Positions 53,475 through 62,599 of a stretch of 64,000 nt of DNA are shown piece by piece. Origin of the DNA: JAOUFP01 sp963801505 (GTDB lineage: Bacteria; Nitrospirota; Thermodesulfovibrionia; Thermodesulfovibrionales; UBA6898); assembly GCA_963801505.1 (NCBI GenBank), contig CAWDEY010000010.1, positions 62,001 to 126,000 on the forward strand, in the 5' to 3' direction. Every line of letters begins with the position of its first letter. The first letter of the stretch is position 1. A model generated the notes under the pieces. That model searched no databases and was not told where the DNA came from. It saw only the letters and a program-made list of their open reading frames with translations. The translations under genes were made by a program, and so were the position numbers.

Positions 53475-54668
53475 CTACATTTTATTTTTTTTCTTTCCCG
53501 CTGTATAACCGACTTCATCGATGATTTCCCTCAGAGGTAGGGACGTCTTCCTGGCAATCTTTTTGCAGTCTTCAAATTCAGGCGAGCTCTTTATCAAGTC
53601 CCTGCCACAGACTGAAGTCTTGACCCTGGCCTTGCCATACTTTGAAGAAAATTCCGTAATCTCCCTGTCCATGGTCACCCGCTGCGTTTCATAATAACGG
53701 ACCCCTATAGAGGTGGTCTCCTTTAAGATAACACCTGTCAGTTCATCTTTTTTATCACTGCAGCAGATGACACTCAATTTAACAGCCGGTCTGGTTTTTT
53801 TCATGATCACCTGCGTCAGATAGACATCAAGCGCCCCTCTGCTGAAAAGCTCATCAATAAGATATTCATATATCTGGGGGTTCATATCGTCGATATTCGT
53901 TTCGATGACAGTAACGGCTTCATCACGTGGAACGCTGTTTATTTCACCGATAAAGACCCTCAGGACATTCGGCCTGTTTTTGATGTCCCTGCGACCAGCT
54001 CCAGTCCCTGCTTTTTCGTATTTAAAACAGGGCATTGGGCCAAAGCCCTTTGAGAGCGATTTCAGGATGACCGCGCCTGTGGGGGTGGTCATCTCAAAGG
54101 GCACAGCTGAAGAATAAACAAGGGTGTTTTTCAGTATCAAGGCAGTCGCAGGAGCTGGCACAGGCAATATACCGTGAGCGGTATCTACAAAGCCGCCACC
54201 CAGATTAACTGGTGAAGAATACACAGCATCAACTCCGAGCAACGAAAGCCCTATCAATGTACCGAAGATATCCACTACACAATCAGCAGAAGACAACTCA
54301 TGGAGGTGGACTTTTGCTAACGACTCACCGTGCGCCTGGGCCTCTGCCTCAAAAAGGGTCCTGAATATTTCATGGCCTTTCTGCCTTATCCCCTCAGGCA
54401 GTTTGGAGGCCCTGATTATCCCGCTTATGTCCTTCCATCTTCTGTTTTCAGACTCCGGCGCGCTCTTTTTCTGTCTTATAATTACGTCAACTTTTGTTGC
54501 TGCTATTCCGCTGCGTCTGACCTTTCTTGCTGACAGCGAATACCCTTTGACTGGTATGCCTTTTAAGCTTTTTCCCAGCTCCTGAAGAGACACTCCTGCA
54601 TCAACAAGCGCGCCAAGACACATGTCCCCGCTGATGCCGGAAAAACAGTCGAAATATGCTATTTTCAC
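53475..54668 (-). CDS. larC: LarC nickel-pincer cofactor biosynthesis protein
   Basis: A 397-residue LarC-family protein starting MKIAYFDCFSGISGDMCLGA. It has HLHELSSADCVVDIFG, then GAGRRDIKNRPNVLRV and ETNIDDMNPQIYEYLIDELF. LarC inserts nickel into the pincer cofactor of lactate racemase and related enzymes. LarB and LarE are not in the window. It precedes the purH-like gene on the minus strand with an 18-bp gap on its upstream side, so they may be co-transcribed. Confidence 0.92.
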   Translation of the reverse strand: MKIAYFDCFSGISGDMCLGALVDAGVSLQELGKSLKGIPVKGYSLSARKVRRSGIAATKVDVIIRQKKSAPESENRRWKDISGIIRASKLPEGIRQKGHEIFRTLFEAEAQAHGESLAKVHLHELSSADCVVDIFGTLIGLSLLGVDAVYSSPVNLGGGFVDTAHGILPVPAPATALILKNTLVYSSAVPFEMTTPTGAVILKSLSKGFGPMPCFKYEKAGTGAGRRDIKNRPNVLRVFIGEINSVPRDEAVTVIETNIDDMNPQIYEYLIDELFSRGALDVYLTQVIMKKTRPAVKLSVICCSDKKDELTGVILKETTSIGVRYYETQRVTMDREITEFSSKYGKARVKTSVCGRDLIKSSPEFEDCKKIARKTSLPLREIIDEVGYTAGKKKNKM

Positions 54669-54686
54669 CTGTTCCCTTTGACCCTT

Positions 54687-55394
54687 CTATTTGATACTCA
54701 AAAAAGGCCTGACATCTTTTCCAAAATCCAGCGCGGAGAAATAATTACCTATAGCTGTCCTGTATTCTCCGACTGATTTCATGGCCTGAGCAGCGAGCTT
54801 AAACCTCTGTTCCAGCCCTGTCCTTCCGTTTTGTTTTTTCAACGCCTGTATGAAATACTCATACTGGTCTGCTGAAGTCAATACCGCAATACTGTGCCAG
54901 TTCTTGGCTGATGCCATGGTCATTGCAGGACCGCCTATATCAATATTCACGCGTGCTGTTTCCGAGGTTGTACCCTCTTTTGAGATGACTGAGGTGAAAG
55001 GATAAAGGTTGCCGACAAAGATATCAAAATATACTCCCGGCGCGCTGCCGTTTTGAGCAAGTGTCTTGTAGAGATACTCTTCATGTGCGGGGTTACCCCG
55101 CTCAGCAAGCAGACCGGCATGTATCCTGGGATGGAGTGTTTTTACCAGACCGCCCTCCATCTCTGGAGCGCCGGTAAAATCCTCGACAGAGACGTAATTC
55201 TTTTTGGATTGAGGACCTAATATCTCGCTTATCTTCTTCCCGGTCCCTCCGGTTGAATAAAATCTTGCTTCAGGGTTGACCTCCAAAATACCCCTGACCA
55301 GTCCGTCAAGGCCATTTTTATCAAAGACACTTACCAAAATATTTTCAGGCTTTATCAGGTCTATCACTTGATGGATGTTTTCTCTAATGCTCAT
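54687..55394 (-). CDS. IMP cyclohydrolase (PurH N-terminal domain only)
   Basis: A 235-residue MGS-like domain protein with STGGTGKKI, EMEGGLVKTLHPRIHAGLLA, GNLYPF and NIDIGGPAMTMASAKNW. It closes FAICAR to IMP, the last purine step. In most bacteria this domain is fused to AICAR transformylase in PurH (~520 residues). Here it ends cleanly after YRTAIGNYFSALDF, so the transformylase must be encoded elsewhere. It is intact, not truncated by a frameshift that I can see. Confidence 0.88.
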   Translation of the reverse strand: MSIRENIHQVIDLIKPENILVSVFDKNGLDGLVRGILEVNPEARFYSTGGTGKKISEILGPQSKKNYVSVEDFTGAPEMEGGLVKTLHPRIHAGLLAERGNPAHEEYLYKTLAQNGSAPGVYFDIFVGNLYPFTSVISKEGTTSETARVNIDIGGPAMTMASAKNWHSIAVLTSADQYEYFIQALKKQNGRTGLEQRFKLAAQAMKSVGEYRTAIGNYFSALDFGKDVRPFLSIK

Positions 55395-55553
55395 TTTTCC
55401 CCCTGTTTAGCTGTATTCAAAGCGTTTAATAATAATACACCTGAAAAGTTTTATCCAATAGGCCCTGCCAATTGTACAATAGAGTTTGTCGATCCTCTCA
55501 ATAAAAAAGAGGGAATCACGCACGGTCGATCATGGAGAACACAGACAATCTGC

Positions 55554-55736
55554 TTATGCCCTGTCACAGGATCTGTTAGATATCTTTTCCCAGGTCGCTT
55601 CATCTATTTCATTAGCATATTCGGCCAGTCCGAACCTCTTGCTGCAATCCATGCAGCGAAAACTTACCGAACGTCAACCAAACAGCAGTCTTACAGGTCC
55701 GCCACAAGCTTTACATTTCAAATCAGGATCTTTCAT
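55554..55736 (-). CDS. Dual-CxxC small protein with in-frame UGA (candidate selenoprotein)
   Basis: ATG 55736 begins MKDPDLKCKACGGPVRLLFG. Codon 21 is TGA (55674-55676), and the same frame continues RSVSFRCMDCSKRFGLAEYA to TAA 55554-55556, 60 residues in all. Two CxxC pairs (CKAC, CMDC) flank the UGA. The UGA sits seven residues before the second pair, where, as I recall, members of the 'dual CXXC motif small (seleno)protein' family have Cys or Sec. A 6-bp hairpin with loop UGGAU starts 16 nt after the UGA, which fits a bacterial SECIS. The alternative is a nonsense mutation. The function is probably redox or metal binding. There is no ribosome site, and TACAAT lies 9 bp upstream. Confidence 0.65.
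55641..55657 (-). promoter_or_regulatory. Candidate bacterial SECIS hairpin
   Basis: GCTGCA-TGGAT-TGCAGC on the minus strand forms a perfect 6-bp stem with a 5-nt loop whose second base is G. The apical loop lies 22-26 nt after the UGA codon, within the spacing known for bacterial SelB-read elements. The stem can extend below one mismatch (UUU/AGA side). Confidence 0.55.
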
Positions 55737-55823
55737 TAGTAAAATATTGTATCTGATTTAGATTTTTTTTGAAACATAAAGAACCATGACAAAACATAGC
55801 CAGTCAGGCAAAAACCAGCCGCG

Positions 55824-56366
55824 TCAGGCCGGTGGCTGGTCGATATAGCCTTCCCTGATCACTCTGAACTTTCCTGTTAGTGTATCCAGATCATAGATAT
55901 TGAAATTTGTCCTCATATCTATGCCTTCATAATGCACCGCAAAATTTATCGCGGCTGAGCCTTCCTCCAGACTTTGGATCCTGTGGAAAACCCGACGCGG
56001 CCAAACAAGCATGGCCGGCCTGTTGAAAATCACTTTGCCGTTTTTCTGTATCTGGTGCGGGGTCACGACAAATTTTTCTATCTTCCCATGAGCAGGAGTG
56101 TAGATATCGACATAGCGGGTGCCGTGCAGTACAACAAGATTGTCATCCTGATGCGGGTGCATGTACCAGGGCCGTTCCACATCATCCACAGGTCCCGGTG
56201 AAACAGCATTGCCCTTATGAATCACACGGTCAATCGCACTGATTTTTGAAAACGCCTCTGTAGGAACATTGTCAAAAACCACTCCGGGCGTCTTACGGAA
56301 TGGGTTGAGAGAGATAATTTTGTATAAACCCGCGACCTCCTCGAAGATCTCTGCATTATTCAGCAT
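55824..56366 (-). CDS. Cupin-like protein of unknown function
   Basis: A 180-residue protein with a cupin-type metal motif region (WYMHPHQDDNLVVLHGTRYV, then WPRRVFHRIQSLEEGSAAIN). The two histidine patches (HPHQDD and FHRI) could bind a metal. The ribosome site GGAGGTATAAA precedes ATG 56366. A run of nine C residues lies ~25 bp upstream on the coding strand. Substrate and pathway are unknown. Confidence 0.7.
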   Translation of the reverse strand: MLNNAEIFEEVAGLYKIISLNPFRKTPGVVFDNVPTEAFSKISAIDRVIHKGNAVSPGPVDDVERPWYMHPHQDDNLVVLHGTRYVDIYTPAHGKIEKFVVTPHQIQKNGKVIFNRPAMLVWPRRVFHRIQSLEEGSAAINFAVHYEGIDMRTNFNIYDLDTLTGKFRVIREGYIDQPPA

Positions 56367-56591
56367 TTTATACCTCCGTCGCGTTAATATTGGGGGGGGG
56401 CCGTCCCACTAAAAAAACTTGGTTTTAATTGCTTTGTATTATCTTTTTGTATATATTCTAGCATGTTTTAAATGGATATCTGTAATGTCCGATATATTCT
56501 GGAGCAAAAGGGTTATAATTAAGCATGAGATATGAATTTATTGTAAAAGAAATTCTGTTCTTCAACCTTTACAGTCAGGGAGGGGAAAGAT

Positions 56592-56909
56592 ATGAGTGAT
56601 GGCTACCGCAGGTATCCAAGGTATTCTGTCAACGTCAGGGCACTGATCACCACACGGGATCAAAACTCACCTGAAAAACTGATTACGCAGATAAACACTA
56701 TTTCTCGAGGGGGAATTGGCTTTTATTCAAATACGTTCCTGGGTAAATCCACGCCAGTCACGGTTGAGCTTTTGATTGATGCTGTTGGGCAGATCGATAT
56801 TTTTGAGGGCAGGATCGCCTCAATATGTTCACAGGAAAAAGATTATTTCGTGGGCATCTCCTTTGACAAGGCAATCTCCGATGACCGGTTTGCAGCGATT
56901 TTCGGCTGA
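56592..56909 (+). CDS. Single-domain PilZ protein
   Basis: A 105-residue PilZ domain from ATG 56592 behind GGGAGGGGAAAGAT. It has the arginine motif RRYPRYSVNV and the second motif NTISRGGIGFYS. Nothing else is fused. It would bind c-di-GMP and pass the signal by protein contact. It is separate from the 49.8-51.2 kb PilZ genes. Confidence 0.85.
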   Translation: MSDGYRRYPRYSVNVRALITTRDQNSPEKLITQINTISRGGIGFYSNTFLGKSTPVTVELLIDAVGQIDIFEGRIASICSQEKDYFVGISFDKAISDDRFAAIFG

Positions 56910-56977
56910 GTCAGGTACAGTATAAAGGTAAAAATAACGTCTCCTTGTTTTCGCTCTTTTGCCAGGAGATGTAAGCA

Positions 56978-57202
56978 TCAGGGCTTCCACTGTTTTTTTC
57001 TGACATAATCGGATATAGCAGCCCTGAACACCGGATCAAGGCCGAGGAACCTTATGCCGTATCGACTGGTATCGTGTTCCGTCCACCTATTTCTGACACG
57101 CGCAATCTCTGCGAGCGTCCTTACGTGCGTTGAATCCGGGAGAACGAACCAGCACGATATTGTTTCACCTTTTGAAAAAGATTTTTCCGAGTCTAAGAGC
57201 AT
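56978..57202 (-). CDS. PilZ-like C-terminal fragment
   Basis: A 74-residue frame (GMLLDSEKSFSKGETISCWF, then RYGIRFLGLDPVFRAAISDY) matches the second half of a PilZ domain. It lacks the arginine motif. ATG 57202 has no ribosome site, and TACAAT lies ~20 bp upstream. It may be a truncated gene or a non-binding PilZ variant. Confidence 0.45.
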   Translation of the reverse strand: MLLDSEKSFSKGETISCWFVLPDSTHVRTLAEIARVRNRWTEHDTSRYGIRFLGLDPVFRAAISDYVRKKQWKP

Positions 57203-57460
57203 ACCTGTAATTATTTGTACTTCTATTGTATCCTGAATAACGAATAAAAGAGAAAAAAGTCAGGGTGGCAGACTTCAAGCTGCTGTTTTACTTATATTGA
57301 CCCGTAGTTTCACGCAACCGTTACCATGGTTGAACTTAATATTTTTCCATGGCGCTGTTACTGGATGCGAGTACCAAAGGCATATTGTTTCCGTAAACCC
57401 TGATGTGTTTGGCAAAGACACGGCAGCATCTTTTCAAAGCAGTTCAGGCCGGTTTCCTGA

Positions 57461-57466
57461 TATAAT
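57461..57466 (+). promoter_or_regulatory. TATAAT -10 box of trxC
   Basis: A perfect TATAAT lies 7 bp before ATG 57474, and no Shine-Dalgarno sequence is present. If used, the mRNA would be leaderless. Confidence 0.4.
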
Positions 57467-57473
57467 ATATGGT

Positions 57474-57909
57474 ATGAACGATATGCTTCATATAGTCTGT
57501 CCGGCCTGTGCCAGTGTAAACCGTCTCTCCTTCGGCCAGACTTATGCAAGGCCCGAAATGCGGCAAATGCAAGAACATGCTCTTCAGCGGTCATCCGGTG
57601 GAGCTGAATAGCGCGACCTTTGAAAGGCACATATCCAATAGTGACATACCGGTTGTCATTGATTTCTGGGCTGCATGGTGCGGACCCTGCAAGATGATGG
57701 CTCCGGCCTTTGCGCAGGCAGCGGCACAGCTGGAGCCCCGGGTGCGATTGGCCAAGCTCAACACCGAAGAGGAACAGGCGATTGCGCAGCAGTTCAAGGT
57801 CATGAGCATCCCCACTCTCGTCATCTTCAGAGGCGGCAGGGAGATTGCGCGTCAGTCAGGGGCGCTCGATATCAATCGTCTGATATCCTGGGTCCAGGCG
57901 CATATCTGA
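57474..57909 (+). CDS. trxC: Thioredoxin 2 (TrxC), with one frameshift in the zinc domain
   Basis: ATG 57474 gives MNDMLHIVCPACASVNRL, the TrxC zinc-domain start. From ~57520 another frame continues PSARLMQGPKCGKCKNMLFS and then the thioredoxin fold with active site WCGPC (FWAAWCGPCKMMAP). The cis-Pro motif SIPTLVIF is present. It ends at 57909. TrxC reduces disulphides and the zinc fingers can release zinc on oxidation. One base must be removed or added within CGTCTCTCC for a continuous product. Without that, only the part from ATG 57544 would be read. Confidence 0.82.
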
Positions 57910-58043
57910 GGCGCTCTATAGACAGTTTCTGTCACGCATGCTAAAATGTGCGATATGGTGGGTTACAGGCGTGATTTTTTGTGTTGTCCTGTTAAAAACC
58001 CTTGATTAATAACCGTTATTGCTATCAATAGAGGAGGCACCCA

Positions 58044-58145
58044 ATGAGTAAAGAAAAAGACAAGAAAAAAACAACCGAAAAGAAAAAGGCACAACACACA
58101 CTCAAAGAGAAAAGGCAATTGAAAAAAGGAAAAACAGCCCAGTAA
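58044..58145 (+). CDS. Lysine-rich 33-aa protein
   Basis: ATG 58044 follows AGAGGAGGCACCCA, a strong ribosome site. The product starts MSKEKDKKKTTEKKKAQ and is mostly Lys, Glu and Gln. It is probably real because of the ribosome site. It could bind nucleic acid or ribosomes (inference from charge only). No family is assigned. Confidence 0.55.
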   Translation: MSKEKDKKKTTEKKKAQHTLKEKRQLKKGKTAQ

Positions 58146-58331
58146 CAAAGTCGTACATTGCATTGCCTTAATAGGGCCACTGTTGCCTTCAGACATTGGT
58201 GAAGGTAAAAGTGTTGCTTCAGATTAAAGTCGCGAATTTTTCTTTAGGGCAGGAAGACCAGGTCCTTTGACAGGACCACCCGCTCGCAGGTTTTATATTT
58301 TCTTTCAGCCCTCTGAGTTTGGTTTAACCCA

Positions 58332-58970
58332 TCAATTTCTGGCTACTGCAAAAGCGAGTTGCTGCCTTGCGCTCTGTGCCAGCTCGATTTTTCTCCGCGC
58401 CTGCAAGACCCTCTCTGCATACCAGGAAGCTCCCCCCACATACCGGTTGAGAGCCTGACTAAGATCGTTGGTTTCTGACAGATATTTAGCAAGTACGTAA
58501 GCGCCGGCTGCTATATTTCCGGATATCTTATACAGATCCTCCTTCTCCCTGATGAGTCCCTGCGCCTTCAGTTCTTCCAGCCATACGCCCGGCATTATGC
58601 CCATAAGGCCGATCGCACCCTTGTCGCTTTCAGCATGCGGATTGAAGTTGGACTCAACGAGGCAGATTGCTAAAATCAGGTCCCTGTTGCCGGTCCCTGC
58701 CGCTACGTTGTAGATCTTAGCCAGGACCTTGTCCGGCATGGCAGAGTTCTCACCCATCCAGTCCAGGATGGCCTGCTTCGTCGCTGTCTTCTCAGCCCAA
58801 CTGTTCTGGCTGACCGATGAAAAATAACCGGCATCTGGTTGCCCACCCGGCACTGTTACCGCATATGCCAGAGCAAAACCGATTGTGCCTATAAGTATCA
58901 AAAGAATGAACTGTGCCAGCGATACCCGCTTATTCTTCACATTAACACACTCATTTATCATGTCTTTCAA
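58332..58970 (-). CDS. Membrane-anchored lytic transglycosylase (SLT domain)
   Basis: Coding starts at TTG 58970 (8 bp after AGGAGG) or ATG 58961. The in-frame ATG at 59018 lies before the ribosome site. An N-terminal TM anchor (AQFILLILIGTIGFALAYAV) leads to a Slt-type domain. The catalytic Glu is in AICLVESNFNP, followed by DKGAIGLMGIMPGVW and the NRYVGGASWY motif. It cleaves peptidoglycan glycan strands in the periplasm. About 212 residues, a small family member. Confidence 0.85.
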   Translation of the reverse strand: MKDMINECVNVKNKRVSLAQFILLILIGTIGFALAYAVTVPGGQPDAGYFSSVSQNSWAEKTATKQAILDWMGENSAMPDKVLAKIYNVAAGTGNRDLILAICLVESNFNPHAESDKGAIGLMGIMPGVWLEELKAQGLIREKEDLYKISGNIAAGAYVLAKYLSETNDLSQALNRYVGGASWYAERVLQARRKIELAQSARQQLAFAVARN

Positions 58971-59403
58971 CTTAACCACCTCCTGAAAACCCATATCCCG
59001 AAAAATAAGCCGGGCCATAATGTTTTGAGCATTACCCCTTTTAAAAAATCCCTGTCTCGTTATAGTAACGGTTGTCTTGATTATTCGGGAAAAGTTTTAT
59101 GCGCCAGGTCACTCTTAGGAAAGATTTTTTGATTTGTTATATATAATACAACATTTAACCATACAAATCAGGCCTTGTCAACCCAAAAGATGCATTTAGT
59201 TCCAGATAGGTATGGACATTGGATGACTGAAAAGTATTTTACCCGCGACCCAAGCATGCCATAATCAATTTCTTGAAGGCATAAATATGCTATGGGCGAT
59301 TGAGAATTTCATTATGGCATATGTAGTGTCCTGGTTGAAATTAAAAGACTTTGAAACAATTATGCCACTGCGGACAAAAAGTAATCACTTTATTTCGACA
59401 AGC

Positions 59404-59429
59404 GCGACTCCCCACAAGCAGGGAGTCGC
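59404..59429 (-). terminator. Hairpin after the DUF2950 gene
   Basis: GCGACTCCC-N8-GGGAGTCGC is a perfect 9-bp stem ~30 bp past the stop of the minus-strand gene. The U run is weak. Confidence 0.5.
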
Positions 59430-59457
59430 GGACTCATCTGCCTCTGACGAAAAGCCG

Positions 59458-60432
59458 TTATTTGTTTTGCTGCGGTGTCTCGCTGACCTTTTTCCAGGTC
59501 TTGTCGGGATCAAAAATCTTTAACTTCTCAGCGATACGCTTCGTATTCTTACCAAGATTCTTCTCGTAAATAGTCCCCTCCTGGCTTACCGTGAAGGTCA
59601 TGACGCCGGAATTTCCGTACTGTGCCGGATATGCAACGAGTGCGAAGCCGAGGAGCATCTTCCCCTTTACGACATAATTGTAACTTCCACCCTCGGCATG
59701 CTTACCCTGCGCCTTAAGTATTTTGAAGTAATACCCGTGGAAAGGCTGGAGGTCCTTATTGGCGTATCCCTCTTTTGCCGCCCGCGCCATAAGAGGCCCA
59801 AGCGGACTCATTGCTTCACCTTCTTTTGCCTCCCAGTAGAGCCCGTCGTGCTTTCCTTCTGTGCTGATCAATTTCTGGGCGAACTCGACTTTTCCCCCGC
59901 CTTTGCAGTCTTTGGTTGCGTATTCATGCTGGGCATCGACATAGGCGTGCAAAACGTCCATGACATTCAGTTCGTTTCTGCCTACTCTCCGGTTCAGGAT
60001 CTCCTGTTTGCCTGCATGTGCGTCAAAAACCCACGAGGGACCCTTCTGCACAATCGGGATAGGCAGGGGCCAGTCGTCGTCGCCGATATGTAGGCGCGTC
60101 TTGCCGTCAGATGCCGCCTCAAGGCTATTCTTTTGGTCATAGGCTTTGAGAAACTCTTCACGCCCGACTTTGTCCGCCGCCTCATCACCCGAGGAAATCA
60201 ATGCTTCGCTTCCAGGTCCCAATATTACACGCAGTTCTTTCATGTCCTCTGCCCTTATAGCGGCAACAAGAGACTTTACCGCATCCTCAGGCGAGGAAAA
60301 GCTCTTCTGATGGCCTGTTGCCGCGAATGAAACTGAAGAAGTCCCCGCGAAAAGGAGGGCTGCTGCAATGACGCAGGCCAGCACTGTCAGCCAGCACTCT
60401 ATCTTATTTTTATGCAAGACGATGTTGTTCAT
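59458..60432 (-). CDS. DUF2950 secreted protein
   Basis: ATG 60432 (MNNIVLHKNKIECWL...) follows TGGAGGAAAA, so the frame's earlier ATG (60450) is rejected. A signal peptide/TM (VIAAALLFAGTSSVSFAA) leads a ~290-residue DUF2950 domain. It has FSSPEDAVKSLVAAIRAEDM, AKEGYANKDLQPFHGYYFKI and SYNYVVKGKMLLGFALVAYP. The family is periplasmic and of unknown function. It commonly sits next to DUF3300 genes, as here. Confidence 0.9.
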   Translation of the reverse strand: MNNIVLHKNKIECWLTVLACVIAAALLFAGTSSVSFAATGHQKSFSSPEDAVKSLVAAIRAEDMKELRVILGPGSEALISSGDEAADKVGREEFLKAYDQKNSLEAASDGKTRLHIGDDDWPLPIPIVQKGPSWVFDAHAGKQEILNRRVGRNELNVMDVLHAYVDAQHEYATKDCKGGGKVEFAQKLISTEGKHDGLYWEAKEGEAMSPLGPLMARAAKEGYANKDLQPFHGYYFKILKAQGKHAEGGSYNYVVKGKMLLGFALVAYPAQYGNSGVMTFTVSQEGTIYEKNLGKNTKRIAEKLKIFDPDKTWKKVSETPQQNK

Positions 60433-60498
60433 TTTTCCTCCATTGTGCATTCATATACGCATATAAACGCAAAAAATTCATGATCACAGCTCCGTTTT

Positions 60499-61785
60499 CT
60501 ATCTCCGGAATCCCCTGTTTCCGCTGCTACTGCGGGGACCGCCCATTCCCCTGGACTCAGGCCTTATGCTCTGTCTGCTTATTCCTCCGCGCTCGCTTGC
60601 CCTGCGTTCGAAACTTCCGTTGCCGATCCCGCGAAAAGTATTATCTCTCGCCGGAGCAGTCATCCTGCTTTGGCCTGAGAATCTGCTGCTTGGTGTGAAA
60701 TTGCTTTGCCGTTGTACACCAGAGCTTGGAACAGGGCTAAGATTCTGCCGCGTTCCACCTCTCCCTGGAGCGGGACTGACGCCTTGCCGTTGTGCACCGG
60801 ATCTTGGAACGGGGCTGGTGCCTTGCCGTGTTGAGCCGGACCTTGGAATGGGTTGAATGTTACTGCTCGGATAACCGCGAGATGCAGCGCCTGTTCTTGG
60901 AATGGGTGATATTGATGGCCTGAAGCGCTGGGTTGTTGCGCTGTCCCTGTAAGCAACTCCCCCTCTGTGGTAAGGGTCGTGCTGCCACTCATGATGACCG
61001 GACCTCCAGTCGTCATGGTGATGGTGGTGGTGCCAGTCGCGGTCAAAGTCAAAATCTCCAAAAATAAGGCCACCACGCCAGTCAAACCAGGGCCATAAGA
61101 ACAGGTCAAATCCAAGGGCAAAAGGATATCCGAAGGTTATATAAGGGCCGGAGACCAGGCCTGCCGGATAGTACCAGTACCATGGAGGATATGCAGGATA
61201 CCACCAGGGACCATATACGTATAACGGATTGTATTGCTGGAACATAGACCTCATAAGGGTCAGTCGGTTCTATCATGATGCTACCATTTTCATCGATGAC
61301 TTTCTGTTCACTGGTTGTCCTGAGGTTCCCCTGCTCCTGGGCTTTAAGGCGCAAGGTCTGTATTTCATTCATGACGTCATCTTGCTGACTCAGAAAGGCG
61401 TCTCCCAGTTTTCTGGTCTGGTCAAGTTTATCGCTTAACGCGAAAAGCACGTCCGGGAAGTGACAGAGCGTTTTTATACTTGAGTCCCAGGGTCTGTTGC
61501 TGCAGAGCAGTGTCCAACTGATCACCCTTAAGTGTCTTTGTTCTGACGCAGCCAGCGCTCGGCCTCGACCAACTCAAGCGGATAGGTCGATGCCATCAGT
61601 ATCTGCGCTATCAGGGAATCCGGATATAACGCGATAGGTGCAAGCATCTGCGCCAGTTCTGCTTCACTGAACCTGTAGGCCTGCACTGACTGCCCGTTAT
61701 CCTGAGCAGGTATTCCGGGCGGTAAGACGAGCATGGCGATTATCATCAATGCCAGCCCCCGCATAATGATTGTTAAAGCTCTCAT
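60499..61785 (-). pseudogene. DUF3300 secreted protein, frameshifted
   Basis: ATG 61785 opens a signal peptide (RGLALMIIAMLVLPPGIPAQ) and the DUF3300 start (FSEAELAQMLAPIALYPDSL, ERWLRQNKDT). Other frames continue with LKGDQLDTALQQQTLGLKY-like sequence, ALSDKLDQTRKLGDAFLSQQ and TDPYEVYVPAIQ. The next frame has YNPLYVYGPWWYPAYPPWYW. The C-terminus has a His run (DWHHHHHHDDW) and ~5 Pro/Arg/Gly/Ser-rich repeats (PIPRSG..RQG type). Frame shifts lie near 61525, 61440 and 61240. The family's function is unknown. The neighbouring DUF2950 gene is the usual partner. Confidence 0.8.
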
Positions 61786-62043
61786 AGTGTCTCCTTTTGC
61801 GCTTCTGGAAAAAACCAGGCGCCTCGGGGACCCCCGGTTGGGTCCTCTATAATGGTTTTTCTAAAAAAGGGCGGAGTCAGTACGCCGTTCCCCTTGTTTT
61901 CATTTTACCACCGAAAGGTTTCCGCGTAAATCCATATTTGATAATTTATTTTATCGAAAGGAAGTGAAGGATTATGAAAATTGTGAATTAATTGGCAGCT
62001 CAGGCTGAAAAAACGTGGTGTGTTATTTTGCAAACAGTTCCGG

Positions 62044-62416
62044 CTACTGGAACCTTGTACCGCACTTTCTGCATCCGTGTTTGTTTATGTCCCGGCCAAG
62101 GTATTTATTGCACGAGGGGCATCTCCAGTTGGCAGAGGTGAATCCGATAAACGCTGCGATGACCATGACCTGAATCGAAAAGATGGTGTTCTTCGATAAG
62201 TTTCCGAAAGGGGCCGGGTCGATTGTATATAACGGCAAGAAAAATAATGAGCAGCAGTGCTGCTGCTATAGCGCGGACCTGACGGGACTTGCGCACTCTG
62301 AAATCCTGCATGATCTGGTTATGGTCTTTTTTTTCTGTCACAGCAATTTCACCGCTCCCTGAAAATAACGATTGTAACTGTTCGGCCGGCATATAATAAT
62401 TATCTGCAGCATTCAA
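62044..62416 (-). CDS. Two-TM membrane protein with C-terminal zinc ribbon, one frameshift
   Basis: ATG 62416 begins MNAADNYYMPAEQLQSLFSG. The first TM (IAAALLLIIFL) is followed by a shift near 62230. The other frame then gives PLYTIDPAPFGNLSKN and a second TM (IQVMVIAAFIGFTSANW). CPSCNKYLGRD...CRKCG, a zinc ribbon, ends at TGA/TAA 62044. Taken together it is ~124 residues. Similar small proteins are seen as hypotheticals in related bacteria. The function is unknown. Confidence 0.65.
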
Positions 62417-62599
62417 AATTATCGGTTTCAGGATATTATACCGGCACAGCCGGAGTTTTTCAAAAGTTCAAAAGATCAGTTGCCAGAGGCAGGGTAAGAC
62501 TCTTCGATTTATGTACATGTGAATTCTGTAGCGGCCCAGGCTGTTATAATGATAAATTATAAGGGCTGGTGATGAAAATTATTTCTAAAAGGAGCATTT

